A DNA stretch of 64,000 bases from Dermacoccus abyssi. Its GTDB lineage: Bacteria; Actinomycetota; Actinomycetes; Actinomycetales; Dermatophilaceae. A program made the translations under genes and the position numbers. Positions within the stretch are counted from its first letter, which is position 1. The number at the start of each line of letters is the position of its first letter. A model generated the notes under the pieces. It had not been told where the DNA came from and searched no databases. It worked only from the letters and a program-made list of their open reading frames with translations. The DNA lies in NCBI RefSeq assembly GCF_034541975.1, contig NZ_JAVYJM010000002.1. One strand, given 5' to 3'. Shown one piece after another: positions 54,620 through 63,936 of this stretch.

Positions 54620-55798
54620 TCAGTCCCCCGTCGACGGGATAAAGCCCCTCGTCGCCATCAGCCAAAGGAGCGGCTCAGCGACGCGGTGCGGCAATAGCCC
54701 ACGGCTGTTGACGCGGCCCGAACGGTAGTCTGGCTCGGCGCCCAGCGCGGATGCACCGAAGAGCCTGAAGGTCGTGTAGTTGTGCTCCAGTTTGCGAATC
54801 AAGCCCGCGCCCCCCCACTGCTCGACGAGCGAGCCAACGTGGTCGTGAATGGTCTGGGACTCCGCCTCATCAAAGATCGGCCTCGATGATGAAGGCTGCC
54901 GAAGCGGGTGGTCCGACGGAATCTGATCGAAGAAGGCGTCGATCTTTGAGATGACTACTGCGATCGGCTGCTTCACCTTCTTGTTGCGCTTTACGCCCTT
55001 GGCGGTGCGCAGCACCATCGTGATTGCATCCAGCACCGCTTCGGGGCCAGTGTCTGGAATAAGGGCTCCCTTCGTCCTCGCTCGCTCCCGATTGGCAGGG
55101 AAACCGAAAGGATCGAGCAGGAGGATCACTCCAGAGGTTGCCCCGAGGTAGATTTGGCTCAACGCCTTGTCGGGCGTCGCGAAGTCCTCGCCCGCGTTGT
55201 CGTAGAAGGAGAAGACTGTCGAAGCCGCCCGCGAGATCCCCATCGGTCCCTTACGGTTGTAACGCCATGCATAGACGGCAGGAGCCTTCTTCGCTCCACC
55301 GCTGGAGTCCGTCTGTCTGGGGAGTACGCCTTCGGACTTCAGCATCAATTCGCGATTCACACGGAGGTCGCGTGCAAGCCCGACCTTTCCACCTGGAGCA
55401 TCGATGGTCGCATCGAACCGGCCTGCGACGGTCGACTGAAGTTCCGTGTCGAGTTGCGAGAGCAGGACCGTCTTACCCGAGTCACGAACCCCAACAAGGC
55501 CGATCAGCGCCGAGTCTGCTCCATACTCCGCCGGCAACAGAGAGTGGCACTCAGGGCACATGGGCGGTCCAGGATCAGCACCACAGCTCGCACAATGCGC
55601 CGACGCCGAGCCGATCGGCGTGATCACGGGAGAGTAGGCATCGGAATCGTTGAAGTGCTTCTGACGGGACGGGTCAGCCTTCTTCTCGCAGGGCGATTTG
55701 CCCGCTGCATGGCGACCTGAACAGCGGTACGCCAATTTCCGGGGGTTGATCTCGGTGTAGCAGTACGGGCAGGGGGCTGTTGAGTTGAAGATGGCCAC
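54620..55798 (-). CDS. zinc-ribbon GTPase (double-GTPase-like)
   Basis: 392 residues from GTG 55798, which overlaps the upstream stop by one base (TAGTG). Two zinc ribbons at the N-terminus: PCPYCYTEINPRKLAYRCSG and HCASCGADPGPPMCPECHSL. The GTPase follows: G1 IGLVGVRDSGKTVLL, G3 FYDNAGEDF and G4 ISKIDAF. It has no membrane segment, unlike its partner at 50.6-52.2 kb. This is the typical domain order of the second double-GTPase in GAP1 systems. Confidence 0.78.
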   Translation of the reverse strand: MAIFNSTAPCPYCYTEINPRKLAYRCSGRHAAGKSPCEKKADPSRQKHFNDSDAYSPVITPIGSASAHCASCGADPGPPMCPECHSLLPAEYGADSALIGLVGVRDSGKTVLLSQLDTELQSTVAGRFDATIDAPGGKVGLARDLRVNRELMLKSEGVLPRQTDSSGGAKKAPAVYAWRYNRKGPMGISRAASTVFSFYDNAGEDFATPDKALSQIYLGATSGVILLLDPFGFPANRERARTKGALIPDTGPEAVLDAITMVLRTAKGVKRNKKVKQPIAVVISKIDAFFDQIPSDHPLRQPSSSRPIFDEAESQTIHDHVGSLVEQWGGAGLIRKLEHNYTTFRLFGASALGAEPDYRSGRVNSRGLLPHRVAEPLLWLMATRGFIPSTGD

Positions 55799-58479
55799 TA
55801 TTGCCCTCGCATCTGGCTGGTCGGGGGGTCCTCGACGCGGACTCCGCTACTTGACGGGAAAACTCGCACCCAGAACGGCGCAACTACCTTGCCCAGATCC
55901 AGACTGAAGCTGCTGCGGCCGGAGGACAGGTCAACCATGCGCCGGTCAACGACTGTGCCGTCGGACGAAGCGTTGGGCATGAACTTGGCTTCCTTGAGGA
56001 CCGTCAGCAACTCGACGGAATCACGAAACTGAGCCGACTCCACAGAGACCGCCACGGTTCCCTTCCCCCCGAACTTGGACCGCTTGACGGAGAGCGCGTA
56101 CTTGACCACAGGAGCGACTCCGCTCACAGGGACTGAGATCGGCGCAGATACCCACTCCTGAGAACCAGCCCTCACCACCGTCGCGAGCGTCACCTCACCT
56201 GAGACTTCAGAGGCCGGGAGTCGCACGCCGCCATCGTCGTTGTAGGACGTGCGGGATACCCGTTTGGTGCTCCTTCCGCTCCCCACGCGCCAGCCGACTT
56301 CAACCATGTAGTCGCCCTTCGGCCATTCCCACGAGAGGCGGAGCTCGTCTCCGAACCGTTCGGACGTTGGCTTCTGGACCGACGGCGCCGAGCCGGCCAC
56401 CTGCGGTGTGCCGACAAGGCCACCGTCGCCGTCGAGAGTGATCGGCACCAGGAGACTGACGTCGGGGAGGGCATCGAACTCCCTGACGGTCTCGCCGCTT
56501 CCGCCGCTGCCCGGGCGGAGGGTCAAGCGTCGCCCAGACAGGTTCGTCAGTTCGGCACTGGTGATGCGAGTCGCTGGAGTGACGTGCGCTGTGATCGGAA
56601 GTGCCCACAGCTCGATCGTGTAGCCGACGACCGACGACCACCGTGCCGCGTGGCCAGCCGGTGCCGCCTCAACTCGGAGATCGTCGACCGAACGAATCGA
56701 CCCACGGGGTGTCGCGTCGAGCTCAACGGCTGCGGACTCACGTCGTTCGCCCCCTGCCAGAAGGTAGACAGCCTTCGCCGAGAATCGGTACTTCGTGCCC
56801 GTTCTCAGGCCACCAACCGCCAACTGTCCTGGCGTGGCGGGGCGGTGCTCGTTGCGGGTTCCGTCCGGTGCGGTCTCAGTGACGACGACACCGGCCGCCT
56901 CCGGGGGGGTAGCCCATGAGAGCGACACGTCCGTTGTACCCGGGGCGGCCGCGAAGTCGTACGGTGTCGGTAGGACAACCGACGTAGCCGTTGCAGGGTC
57001 TGAGTAGGACGAGCCATCGCGGGTAGCAAAAACCGAATACCGCACCAGGGTCCCGATCGGCGCCTTGGCATCGCGGAATTTCGTGGCCTCGATCCCTGCG
57101 GCGACGACGTCACCGTCCTTGTGGTCGACCGGGATCTCGGCCGTCGTGCGCACCACCGAGTAGCGAATCGCATCGTCCCCGTCCGCTGACCACGTGACTT
57201 CCAACGAACGACCATCGACTCGCAGAGACAGACTCGCCGGAGGCAATGGAGGCAGTCGCGCGAGCTTGCCTCGCAGGTCGTCGTCCTGCGTGTCGACCGC
57301 CAAGGCGTCACGAAGAGCTGCTGCTGCACCGGCGTGGTCACGGCTCTTGAGGAATTCCTGGTACTGCGAAACCAGTTTGCGTTTCTTATTCTCGGCCGCT
57401 TCGACGCTTGCGGTAACACGCGCACGCTCGTCCGCATCCTCGCCGTCAACTTCCGACAATCCGTCAAGATGCCTTCGGGCCTCCCCCAAAGCCCCGTCGG
57501 CAAGCAGCTCGGACACGTACCCCAGCCCTCGAACCTGGGTTGTCCCAGAGTACTTCGCCACGAGTCGCGAAGCGTCCAAGTCTCGGAGACCAAGTTGGAC
57601 AAGTTCCTTTCGGACCTGTGTTTTTGGGAGACCTCTTCTAACGAGGCTCTCGGCCGTCTCAGCAACAGAAGCGAGCACCAGATCGTGCAGGTCGTCGTCA
57701 GAGGACAACAGCGAGAGCGCCGCCAAAGCATTTTGCGCAGCTTGGAGAGCCGCAGGTTCGACGCGCTGCTGCTGCTGCTTCAGCAGAGCATCGGCATCAC
57801 GAACGTCCTCCAGGACAATCCGGCGCGGCGGGCTTCCAAAGGCGAGTTCATCGACAACGGCTATGTCAGTGGCCGCATCCTCCCGAAGCACTACATCTAC
57901 GACGGTACGAAACTCTGGGAACTCCGAAACCTTCCGAATCTTCTTGAGGTCGACGCTCGGAACATTGAAGTCGTCACATACCTGAACTCCCTGCCCAGCA
58001 AGGGCTGCGAACAAGTCAGATTCGGCAACCCCACTGAGCCCCATAACTGCCGCGTGGTCGGCCAACTGTTCAGGCGTGACTACATCGAGAGGGTGCTCCT
58101 CTGCCACCGCATGCGCGAAATCAGCGAGCTGACCTTTCAATGCGGCGCTGCGGTCAGCAGCAAGACTCGCCCAGAACGCGGGGTCAAGAATCTTATCTTT
58201 GCCCAACTGATCAAGAAGTTTCTTGAGCAGCGAGGCGGATGGAAGGTTCTTCTGCTTGTTGCAAGTCATCTCAAGGCTCTTGAGATGACTTGCAAGATCC
58301 GTTGCTGACATGCCTTGGCTGATTGCGAACAGTTCAGCCATGTCTAGCTTCGCGGCGGCCCTTGCGCCCGTGGCGCCTTGCACCTCTTGGACAACTCGTT
58401 TAAGAAGATCGAGCCGGGACTTGTCCTTAGCGAGCGGCAGCAGGACCGAGTTCTTGTACTTCGCAGCATCGAACGCCAC
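55798..58479 (-). CDS. large scaffold protein with helical N-terminus and fibronectin-III-like repeats
   Basis: 893 residues from GTG 58479, preceded by GGCAGGAG. Residues 1-400 are helical, with a Gln run (LLKQQQQRVEPAAL) and coiled-coil segments (AAENKKRKLVSQYQEFLKSR). From about residue 420, beta-sandwich repeats appear with FN3 hallmarks: SLEVTWSADGDDAIRYSVVR, DVSLSWATPPEAAGV, TGTKYRFSAKAVYLL and ELRLSWEWPKGDYMVEVGW. No enzyme motif or signal peptide is seen. It is probably the structural or recognition component encoded just after the Hsp70. Confidence 0.72.
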   Translation of the reverse strand: MAFDAAKYKNSVLLPLAKDKSRLDLLKRVVQEVQGATGARAAAKLDMAELFAISQGMSATDLASHLKSLEMTCNKQKNLPSASLLKKLLDQLGKDKILDPAFWASLAADRSAALKGQLADFAHAVAEEHPLDVVTPEQLADHAAVMGLSGVAESDLFAALAGQGVQVCDDFNVPSVDLKKIRKVSEFPEFRTVVDVVLREDAATDIAVVDELAFGSPPRRIVLEDVRDADALLKQQQQRVEPAALQAAQNALAALSLLSSDDDLHDLVLASVAETAESLVRRGLPKTQVRKELVQLGLRDLDASRLVAKYSGTTQVRGLGYVSELLADGALGEARRHLDGLSEVDGEDADERARVTASVEAAENKKRKLVSQYQEFLKSRDHAGAAAALRDALAVDTQDDDLRGKLARLPPLPPASLSLRVDGRSLEVTWSADGDDAIRYSVVRTTAEIPVDHKDGDVVAAGIEATKFRDAKAPIGTLVRYSVFATRDGSSYSDPATATSVVLPTPYDFAAAPGTTDVSLSWATPPEAAGVVVTETAPDGTRNEHRPATPGQLAVGGLRTGTKYRFSAKAVYLLAGGERRESAAVELDATPRGSIRSVDDLRVEAAPAGHAARWSSVVGYTIELWALPITAHVTPATRITSAELTNLSGRRLTLRPGSGGSGETVREFDALPDVSLLVPITLDGDGGLVGTPQVAGSAPSVQKPTSERFGDELRLSWEWPKGDYMVEVGWRVGSGRSTKRVSRTSYNDDGGVRLPASEVSGEVTLATVVRAGSQEWVSAPISVPVSGVAPVVKYALSVKRSKFGGKGTVAVSVESAQFRDSVELLTVLKEAKFMPNASSDGTVVDRRMVDLSSGRSSFSLDLGKVVAPFWVRVFPSSSGVRVEDPPTSQMRGQ

Positions 58480-58500
58480 CTCCTGCCCCCAGTCAACTCA

Positions 58501-60090
58501 TCAGGAGCGGAGTGAGATGCCGGAGACTTGCTCTGTTGCCTGCGCGATCTCTTCCTCAGTCAGTACCGAAATCTTCGCCTCCACGTCGACTGACTTGCCG
58601 CCCGCAGGGTCGAACGCAGTTACCCGAGCGAGGCCCTCGGCGGTCACCGATACAGAAATGTCGATCGGTGAACCCTTGGGGAGGTTCGGTATCGGCAGGC
58701 TCGCCTCCTGCAAGAGGATGTTGTCATCCACTCGGTCCGACTCGGTCTCGCCCCCCTGCTCGTAGAGCGCGATCGTAACTGCCGACTGATTCTCGTCCGC
58801 AGTAGCTGCACCTACGGCCGGTGGCGTGACGGGAATCTGCTGATTCGCCTTGACCAAGAACCCGATGTAGGGCTCCCGTGCATCCCCTCGTACGAATCGC
58901 ACGCCCAAGCCGCGAGACAGAACATTCGTAACGCTCAACGTCTTCGAGCCGCCCAGGAAGTACTTTTCATCGGCGCCCGCTGCAACCTCGTCAGGAACGG
59001 CCTCGCCATCAGTGAACAACACCTCTTCGACGGCCGCCTGCCCGTAGATCGCCGCGCCTTTCGCCACCGCCATGTCTTGGTCGCGCCCTACCGGGTCCCA
59101 GCCAAGTTCATCCCGGAGAGCAGCCGCGATCATGGGCATCTTGGACGAGCCTCCCACCAGGAGGACTCGATCCACCGCGAGTCCCGAAACCTCCCCGACG
59201 GCGGCCTCTACGGTTCGCTTAGCGATGACTAGCGTCTGTGACACGAGGTGCTGAGTGGCGCCCTCGAACTCGGCCCGCGACACCTCCACCTGCTCGGTGT
59301 TGTCCTTGTACGAGATCAGTTCGGACCACGTCTCGCGCACGGTCAGCTTCTGCTTGAACTCTTCCGCAAGCAACCGCAGCCGGTTGTCGAAGTCGCTGTC
59401 GAAACGAGGGTTCTCGTCACCCAAACCCGCCTGGGCGACAAACTTGTCGGAAATCAACTGCGCCAACTCTTCATCCCAGTCGGCGCCACCGAGAGTCTTG
59501 TTACCGTCGATCGCGATGACCTGAACCTTGCCCGGCTCCGCCCGCAGGACAGTGGTGTCGAATGTGCCCCCGCCGAGGTCGTACACCAATATGGTCTCCG
59601 GATTCTCGTCCCGAGACCGCAACGAAAGGGCCGCAGCAACCGGCTCGGTCACGATCCCGACCACCTCAAGCCCGGCGATCTGCCCTGCCTGCTTGGTCGC
59701 TTCCTTCTCCTTGACACCGAAGTAGGCAGGCACTGTGATGACAACCTTGCTGACTTCTTCGCCGAACTCGCTGTTCGCCGCCTTCACGAGCTCTTTGAGA
59801 ATTAGAGCGGAGATGCTCTCCGGGGTGTACTGCTGCCCCCTGAACTCCTGCGGGAATACGGTTCCCATGTGCCGCTTGATGAGGGCGCAGACGTTCTCGG
59901 GATCCGTGAGCGCCGAACTCTTGGCAACTGAACCAACGACTGCCGCCGCATCCGCTTCGAAGAAGACGACGGATGGCGTCGTGTACTTCCCGTCCAGGTT
60001 GAGGAGCACCTCAGCTTGGCCGAGGTCATTGATTCTGGAGATCGCCGAGTAGGTCGTCCCCAGGTCGATTCCGTATACGTTGTCACTCAC
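58501..60090 (-). CDS. Hsp70-like chaperone, short form (second)
   Basis: 529 residues, with its ATG overlapping the GrpE-like stop by four bases. YGIDLGTTYSAISRI, VVITVPAYFGVKEKEATKQA, VYDLGGGTFDTTVLRA and VLLVGGSSKMPMI cover the full nucleotide-binding domain. A beta domain (VTIALYEQGGETESDRVDDN) follows, and the lid is shortened. It is similar in layout to the Hsp70 at 48.5-50.0 kb but differs in sequence, so it is an old paralogue rather than a recent copy. Coupling to GrpE suggests nucleotide-exchange control. Confidence 0.92.
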   Translation of the reverse strand: MSDNVYGIDLGTTYSAISRINDLGQAEVLLNLDGKYTTPSVVFFEADAAAVVGSVAKSSALTDPENVCALIKRHMGTVFPQEFRGQQYTPESISALILKELVKAANSEFGEEVSKVVITVPAYFGVKEKEATKQAGQIAGLEVVGIVTEPVAAALSLRSRDENPETILVYDLGGGTFDTTVLRAEPGKVQVIAIDGNKTLGGADWDEELAQLISDKFVAQAGLGDENPRFDSDFDNRLRLLAEEFKQKLTVRETWSELISYKDNTEQVEVSRAEFEGATQHLVSQTLVIAKRTVEAAVGEVSGLAVDRVLLVGGSSKMPMIAAALRDELGWDPVGRDQDMAVAKGAAIYGQAAVEEVLFTDGEAVPDEVAAGADEKYFLGGSKTLSVTNVLSRGLGVRFVRGDAREPYIGFLVKANQQIPVTPPAVGAATADENQSAVTIALYEQGGETESDRVDDNILLQEASLPIPNLPKGSPIDISVSVTAEGLARVTAFDPAGGKSVDVEAKISVLTEEEIAQATEQVSGISLRS

Positions 60091-60959
60091 TGGGGGTCTC
60101 CTTCGCCAGGCTGGTTGTCAAGGTCGCTGCTAAGGGTTGTTTCAACTTCGCGCGCTTCGTCGGACTCGTAGCGATAGACACTCACCTGCGCCGGGAGAAA
60201 CACTCGCGGGGCGCCTGCGTAAGTGAAGCCCTGTCGCAGGACGGCCTCGATGCTCTTGTCGAGTTCTGGGTCGTTGGTAGGCACCACCTTGGTGGCGTGA
60301 TGCCTCGAAGGATCGAACGGGACGGCAGGCGCAGCGCCGACCGTCTCAATGCCCATGAGGTCAAGGGCTTGCTCGATGGCGACAACGAAGAATCCCAACT
60401 CCTTTGCGGACAGTTCGCCTCGTTCCTTGGCCTTCGCAGACGCTTCAGCAGCTTGGGCGTGAAGTCCCGCGAACCTCTGGATCACCGGCTTGAGCAACGC
60501 TTGAACCTGGTCACCCTGCAACTGCTCGATCCGGTTCTGCATCTGCCGAACGATCTGCTCGTAGTTCTCGGCACGCGCATGGAACCCTTGAATCTGCGTC
60601 TCCAGCCCCTGGAGCGCGGCCGCCACGGCGTCCTGACTCATGTTGTCCGAGTCCGTCGACCCAACCTCCTCGGCCTTGGGGCCGCCGGTTGGTTCCCCGC
60701 CCGCGAGGTCCGTTGTTTCGCTTGAAAGGTCGGATGGCTGGTCGGACTCTAGAGGTGAGGCGTCATCCGTGACGTCAACATCAGGGCCGGGTCCACCGGC
60801 GGTTGCGACCTCAACGTCCGGCCCCGGTTGAGGCATGCCAAACGCATCGCTCTCGGTTGTCCCCACCAACGCCTCCAAGATCTGGCCCACACAGGTCTCT
60901 CCAAGTGTGGCAGAGAACAGGCCTGCTTGGGACAGTTTCTCAAGCGCGCCATCTTGCAA
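60087..60959 (-). CDS. GrpE-like nucleotide exchange factor
   Basis: Read from TTG 60959; the nearest good ribosome site (GAGGAGGAG) is a little far, so the start is tentative. The first 105 residues are acidic and low in complexity. Then come a coiled coil (FHARAENYEQIVRQMQNRIE) and the GrpE pattern QALLKPVIQRFAGLHAQAAE, FFVVAIEQALDLMGIETVG, PFDPSRHHATKVVPTNDPEL, ending in beta strands. It is the first gene of the operon and should serve the co-encoded Hsp70s. No DnaJ is encoded nearby. Confidence 0.78.
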   Translation of the reverse strand: MQDGALEKLSQAGLFSATLGETCVGQILEALVGTTESDAFGMPQPGPDVEVATAGGPGPDVDVTDDASPLESDQPSDLSSETTDLAGGEPTGGPKAEEVGSTDSDNMSQDAVAAALQGLETQIQGFHARAENYEQIVRQMQNRIEQLQGDQVQALLKPVIQRFAGLHAQAAEASAKAKERGELSAKELGFFVVAIEQALDLMGIETVGAAPAVPFDPSRHHATKVVPTNDPELDKSIEAVLRQGFTYAGAPRVFLPAQVSVYRYESDEAREVETTLSSDLDNQPGEGDPQ

Positions 60960-61041
60960 CCCGTCGGTGACGCTCCTCCTCTAGCATGGAGTCGAGTCCT
61001 CGACGGCACGGCGGGACCTGGAGCCCGAGGATGGAGCGATA

Positions 61042-62565
61042 GTGGGGATCGGCTGGCAGGTGACTCGCGGGCTGCTCGCTGCCAGCAACTCTGCGAGTCG
61101 GCAGATGGCAAATGCTGCGGCGACCAACTCCGCCGTACGTCGTGCGAACAAGGGCAGCCGAGCAGTACGCCGAGGACTCGTTGGCCCGTGGGACCAAGTG
61201 CCCGCCGGCGCACAGGACTTCCTCGACTACTCGGGCGTTGCGACACCGAACGACGTGCAATGGCAGACCTGGGCACTCCCACTCGGGAAGTACGTCCTGC
61301 CCAAGGCAGCTCGCTTCGGCGACGGCTTCCAGACCAAGGATGAGTTCGGGCTGTCGCCCGAAACGGCGAACAGACACACGGTCGTGTACGCACCAGCGGG
61401 TAGCGGAAAGACCACCTCGGTCATTGCTCCGTGGATCTACTCCGCGATGGCCCAGGGCTACCTCGTCGTTGCGCTCGACCTCAAGGGCAACGGCGACCTG
61501 ATGTCGATCATCCAGCAGTACGCGGCGTCTCAGAGCGCTCTGCCGGACGTAGCGATCTCGAATTTCGACTACACCGACCCAATGCGTTCCGTCTCGTGGA
61601 ACTGGATTCGAGAACTGTCCGGGAACGACCCGGCCCTCGACGCCGCAGCCTTGGCGCTCGTAGGCAAGGGCGACGACCTCGGAGCAAACCAGCAGTTCTG
61701 GCTACGTGACCTGAAGTGGATGCGCGGGCTGTTGGAGTACGCCAGCACAAGCGACCACAACTGGACCGTGGAGACACTCCTACGGCTGCTGGACGACCAT
61801 CCGCGGCTGGCTCGATACATCACCAACACGGCGCCGGATCGGGCACGATCGCGGCTCACAGATCTGGTGTACCTCCCCGAGACCGAGTACTACGAGAAGG
61901 TTCAGTTCCTCACCACCTACCTGGAAGTCCTGAACAACCCGGGATTCAATCGCGTCACAGCTCGTCGTGAACTGAAAATGCAGGACGTGGCGAGCGAGCC
62001 TGGCCTACTCCTCGTCACAGCGCCGCTGGGCGACGGCAAGACCTCGGAGGCTGTCTCGGGCCTGTTCTTGTCGCAGTTCATCTCAGCCCAGCTCAAGAAG
62101 TTCAACACGGGCTCGCGCCCCGTGCTGCTCGTCCTCGACGAAGCGCCACGGCTTCAATCGCGCTTGGACCTCCCGCAATTGATGACGACATCGCGGAGTT
62201 CTGGACTCAGCGTCCTACTTGCCCTGCAAGAGATCACGGACTTTGAGGAGAAGTCCCGCGACACGATCCTGTCGAACTGCGTCACTCACATCCTGCTGCC
62301 AGGGGCTGGTGCCCCCACGACCGAATACTTCGGAAAACGGCTTGGGATGCGTACCGTCGCGCGGCAAACCCAGTCGATGAACTACTCGCGCCGCGACGGC
62401 CAGACGTTCCAAACCGGCGTCCAGAATGCCGAAGTACCCGTACTCGGGCGTGCCGAGATGACAACGCCGCCGGGTGGACCGTACTCAGCGGTCGTTCACT
62501 GTCATGAACTCACGCGCAAGCCCATCCTTGTGGACCTGACGAGGTACGACCTGCTGAAGTCTTGA
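61042..62565 (+). CDS. VirD4/TraD-like conjugative coupling ATPase
   Basis: 507 residues from GTG 61042, with GGAG upstream. Walker A is VYAPAGSGKTTSVIAPW near residue 116, ALDLKGNGDLMS follows, and Walker B is RPVLLVLDEAPRLQSRLDLP. The motifs TSRSSGLSVLLALQEITDFE and LPGAGAPTTEYFGKRLG are typical of the type IV coupling protein family. N-terminal membrane helices are absent or weak, so it may be soluble. It would pass relaxase-bound DNA to a transfer channel. It is divergent from the GrpE-like gene. No VirB4 or channel genes are in the window. Confidence 0.8.
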   Translation: MGIGWQVTRGLLAASNSASRQMANAAATNSAVRRANKGSRAVRRGLVGPWDQVPAGAQDFLDYSGVATPNDVQWQTWALPLGKYVLPKAARFGDGFQTKDEFGLSPETANRHTVVYAPAGSGKTTSVIAPWIYSAMAQGYLVVALDLKGNGDLMSIIQQYAASQSALPDVAISNFDYTDPMRSVSWNWIRELSGNDPALDAAALALVGKGDDLGANQQFWLRDLKWMRGLLEYASTSDHNWTVETLLRLLDDHPRLARYITNTAPDRARSRLTDLVYLPETEYYEKVQFLTTYLEVLNNPGFNRVTARRELKMQDVASEPGLLLVTAPLGDGKTSEAVSGLFLSQFISAQLKKFNTGSRPVLLVLDEAPRLQSRLDLPQLMTTSRSSGLSVLLALQEITDFEEKSRDTILSNCVTHILLPGAGAPTTEYFGKRLGMRTVARQTQSMNYSRRDGQTFQTGVQNAEVPVLGRAEMTTPPGGPYSAVVHCHELTRKPILVDLTRYDLLKS

Positions 62566-62571
62566 GCAGCG

Positions 62572-62817
62572 TCAGCCCCGGTCGCGGCTTCTGGCGCGTG
62601 ACGGTTCTGATGCACCGTCTACTGCCGTCTTCCCGAGTGCCCGCTGCACACGCTCCGACCGCGCAGACGAGGGATTCTGGACATTGTTCGCGGTAGCGGT
62701 TCTCCCCAGCGCGCGCTGCACCCGCTCACTTGCCTGCCTCTGCGGCAGACCCTCGCTGCGATTGCGATCGAACTCGGGGGCCGTCTCAGGATTCGTTGGA
62801 CCCGGCTGTCTCTCCAC
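62572..62817 (-). CDS. small protein with internal SERVQRALG repeat
   Basis: 81 residues from GTG 62817 (GGGAG upstream). The sequence SERVQRALG[R/K]TA occurs twice, about 23 residues apart, in an otherwise Pro/Arg-rich, probably unfolded chain. The repeat is basic and amphipathic. It is convergent with the coupling-ATPase gene, six bases from its stop. No family is recognised. Confidence 0.5.
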   Translation of the reverse strand: MERQPGPTNPETAPEFDRNRSEGLPQRQASERVQRALGRTATANNVQNPSSARSERVQRALGKTAVDGASEPSRARSRDRG

Positions 62818-62928
62818 TACCCACTCCCTTCAGGGTGGCATCGGCCACGACTCGGGCCTTGCTTTCATTCTCTCATCTGTCCGGCCGAATGAGACGAGCC
62901 GTCGGGAGACCCTGCGTACCTGCATGGC

Positions 62929-63936
62929 ATGACACTCTCAATCAGTTCCCCTGACGAGCTTGTCGCGGTCATCCCGCACACGCTCGGTTTCAAGCCCGAA
63001 GAGTCCATCGTCATCCTTCCGATGCGATCCGATCTCCCCGTGGTGCGCGTTGACCTGCCGACCACAGCGCGCGACCGTGACGTGGTCTGGCAATCCATCA
63101 GCGACGCCTTCAGCCGCTACTCCCAGCCTGGCACCAGCATCGGCATCGTCTGCATCACGGCCGACCGGACAATCGCCGAAGAGGTCGGGCCGGAGTTCGC
63201 GGCCCGCCTCGACACCATCGGCGTCGGTACGCGGCTCATCATGTGGGCGGACGAGACCCGATGGGCGGACCTCTACACCGGCGACATGGGTCTCCAGACC
63301 GAGGCGGCCCGCGCTCAGATCGCGGCCGCCACCGTCCTCAACGGCCGAACACAACCGGCCGCCACGCGCGACTCACTAGCCGCCTCACTCATTGGCGACC
63401 GCGAACCAGTCGCCAAGCTGCTGGCAGAAGTCCGGGACGCATCACAAGAGACCACCGCGAAGTCGGAGGGTCGGTGGGCGCTCAGCCGGATGCAACGGTT
63501 CCACCGTGACGGCATGCAACTCTCCGACACCGAGGCGGCGCGGCTGCTCATCGCTGTCGAGTCCATCCCGACCCGAGACCGTCTCTGGCTTGACATCAAC
63601 CGTGGCAACGCGGCCTCCCATGTCGCACTCTGGACCGACATGACCCAGCGGGCACCCGATGAGGTGCGCGCCGCGCCGGCCTCGCTGCTCGGCTTCGCAG
63701 GCTGGCTCAGCGGACACGGTGCGCTGGCTTGGTGTGCCCTCGACCAAGTCCCCAAGGACAAGCCCTACGCCCTCGCTCAACTGGTTGCAACAGCCGTTCA
63801 GTGCGGCCTGCATCCACGCGAATGGGAGGCAGCCAACTCCTCAACAGCCGCAGGCGCGGGGGCACGCCTCACCGAGTTGGGTGCGGAGCGAATGAGCCCA
63901 CGACGAAATACCGCGCAGCCGGCGCTTGGAATCTGA
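62929..63936 (+). CDS. DUF4192 family protein
   Basis: 335 residues. It begins MTLSISSPDELVAVIPHTLG then FKPEESIVILPMR, the unmistakable DUF4192 start, and keeps GIVCITADRT and the later LLGFAGWLSGHGALAWCALD block of the family. The function is unknown. These proteins are frequent on actinobacterial plasmids and conjugative islands, which agrees with the neighbouring coupling ATPase and the relaxase at 15.7 kb. The 64 bp after the stop show nothing recognisable. Confidence 0.85.
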   Translation: MTLSISSPDELVAVIPHTLGFKPEESIVILPMRSDLPVVRVDLPTTARDRDVVWQSISDAFSRYSQPGTSIGIVCITADRTIAEEVGPEFAARLDTIGVGTRLIMWADETRWADLYTGDMGLQTEAARAQIAAATVLNGRTQPAATRDSLAASLIGDREPVAKLLAEVRDASQETTAKSEGRWALSRMQRFHRDGMQLSDTEAARLLIAVESIPTRDRLWLDINRGNAASHVALWTDMTQRAPDEVRAAPASLLGFAGWLSGHGALAWCALDQVPKDKPYALAQLVATAVQCGLHPREWEAANSSTAAGAGARLTELGAERMSPRRNTAQPALGI

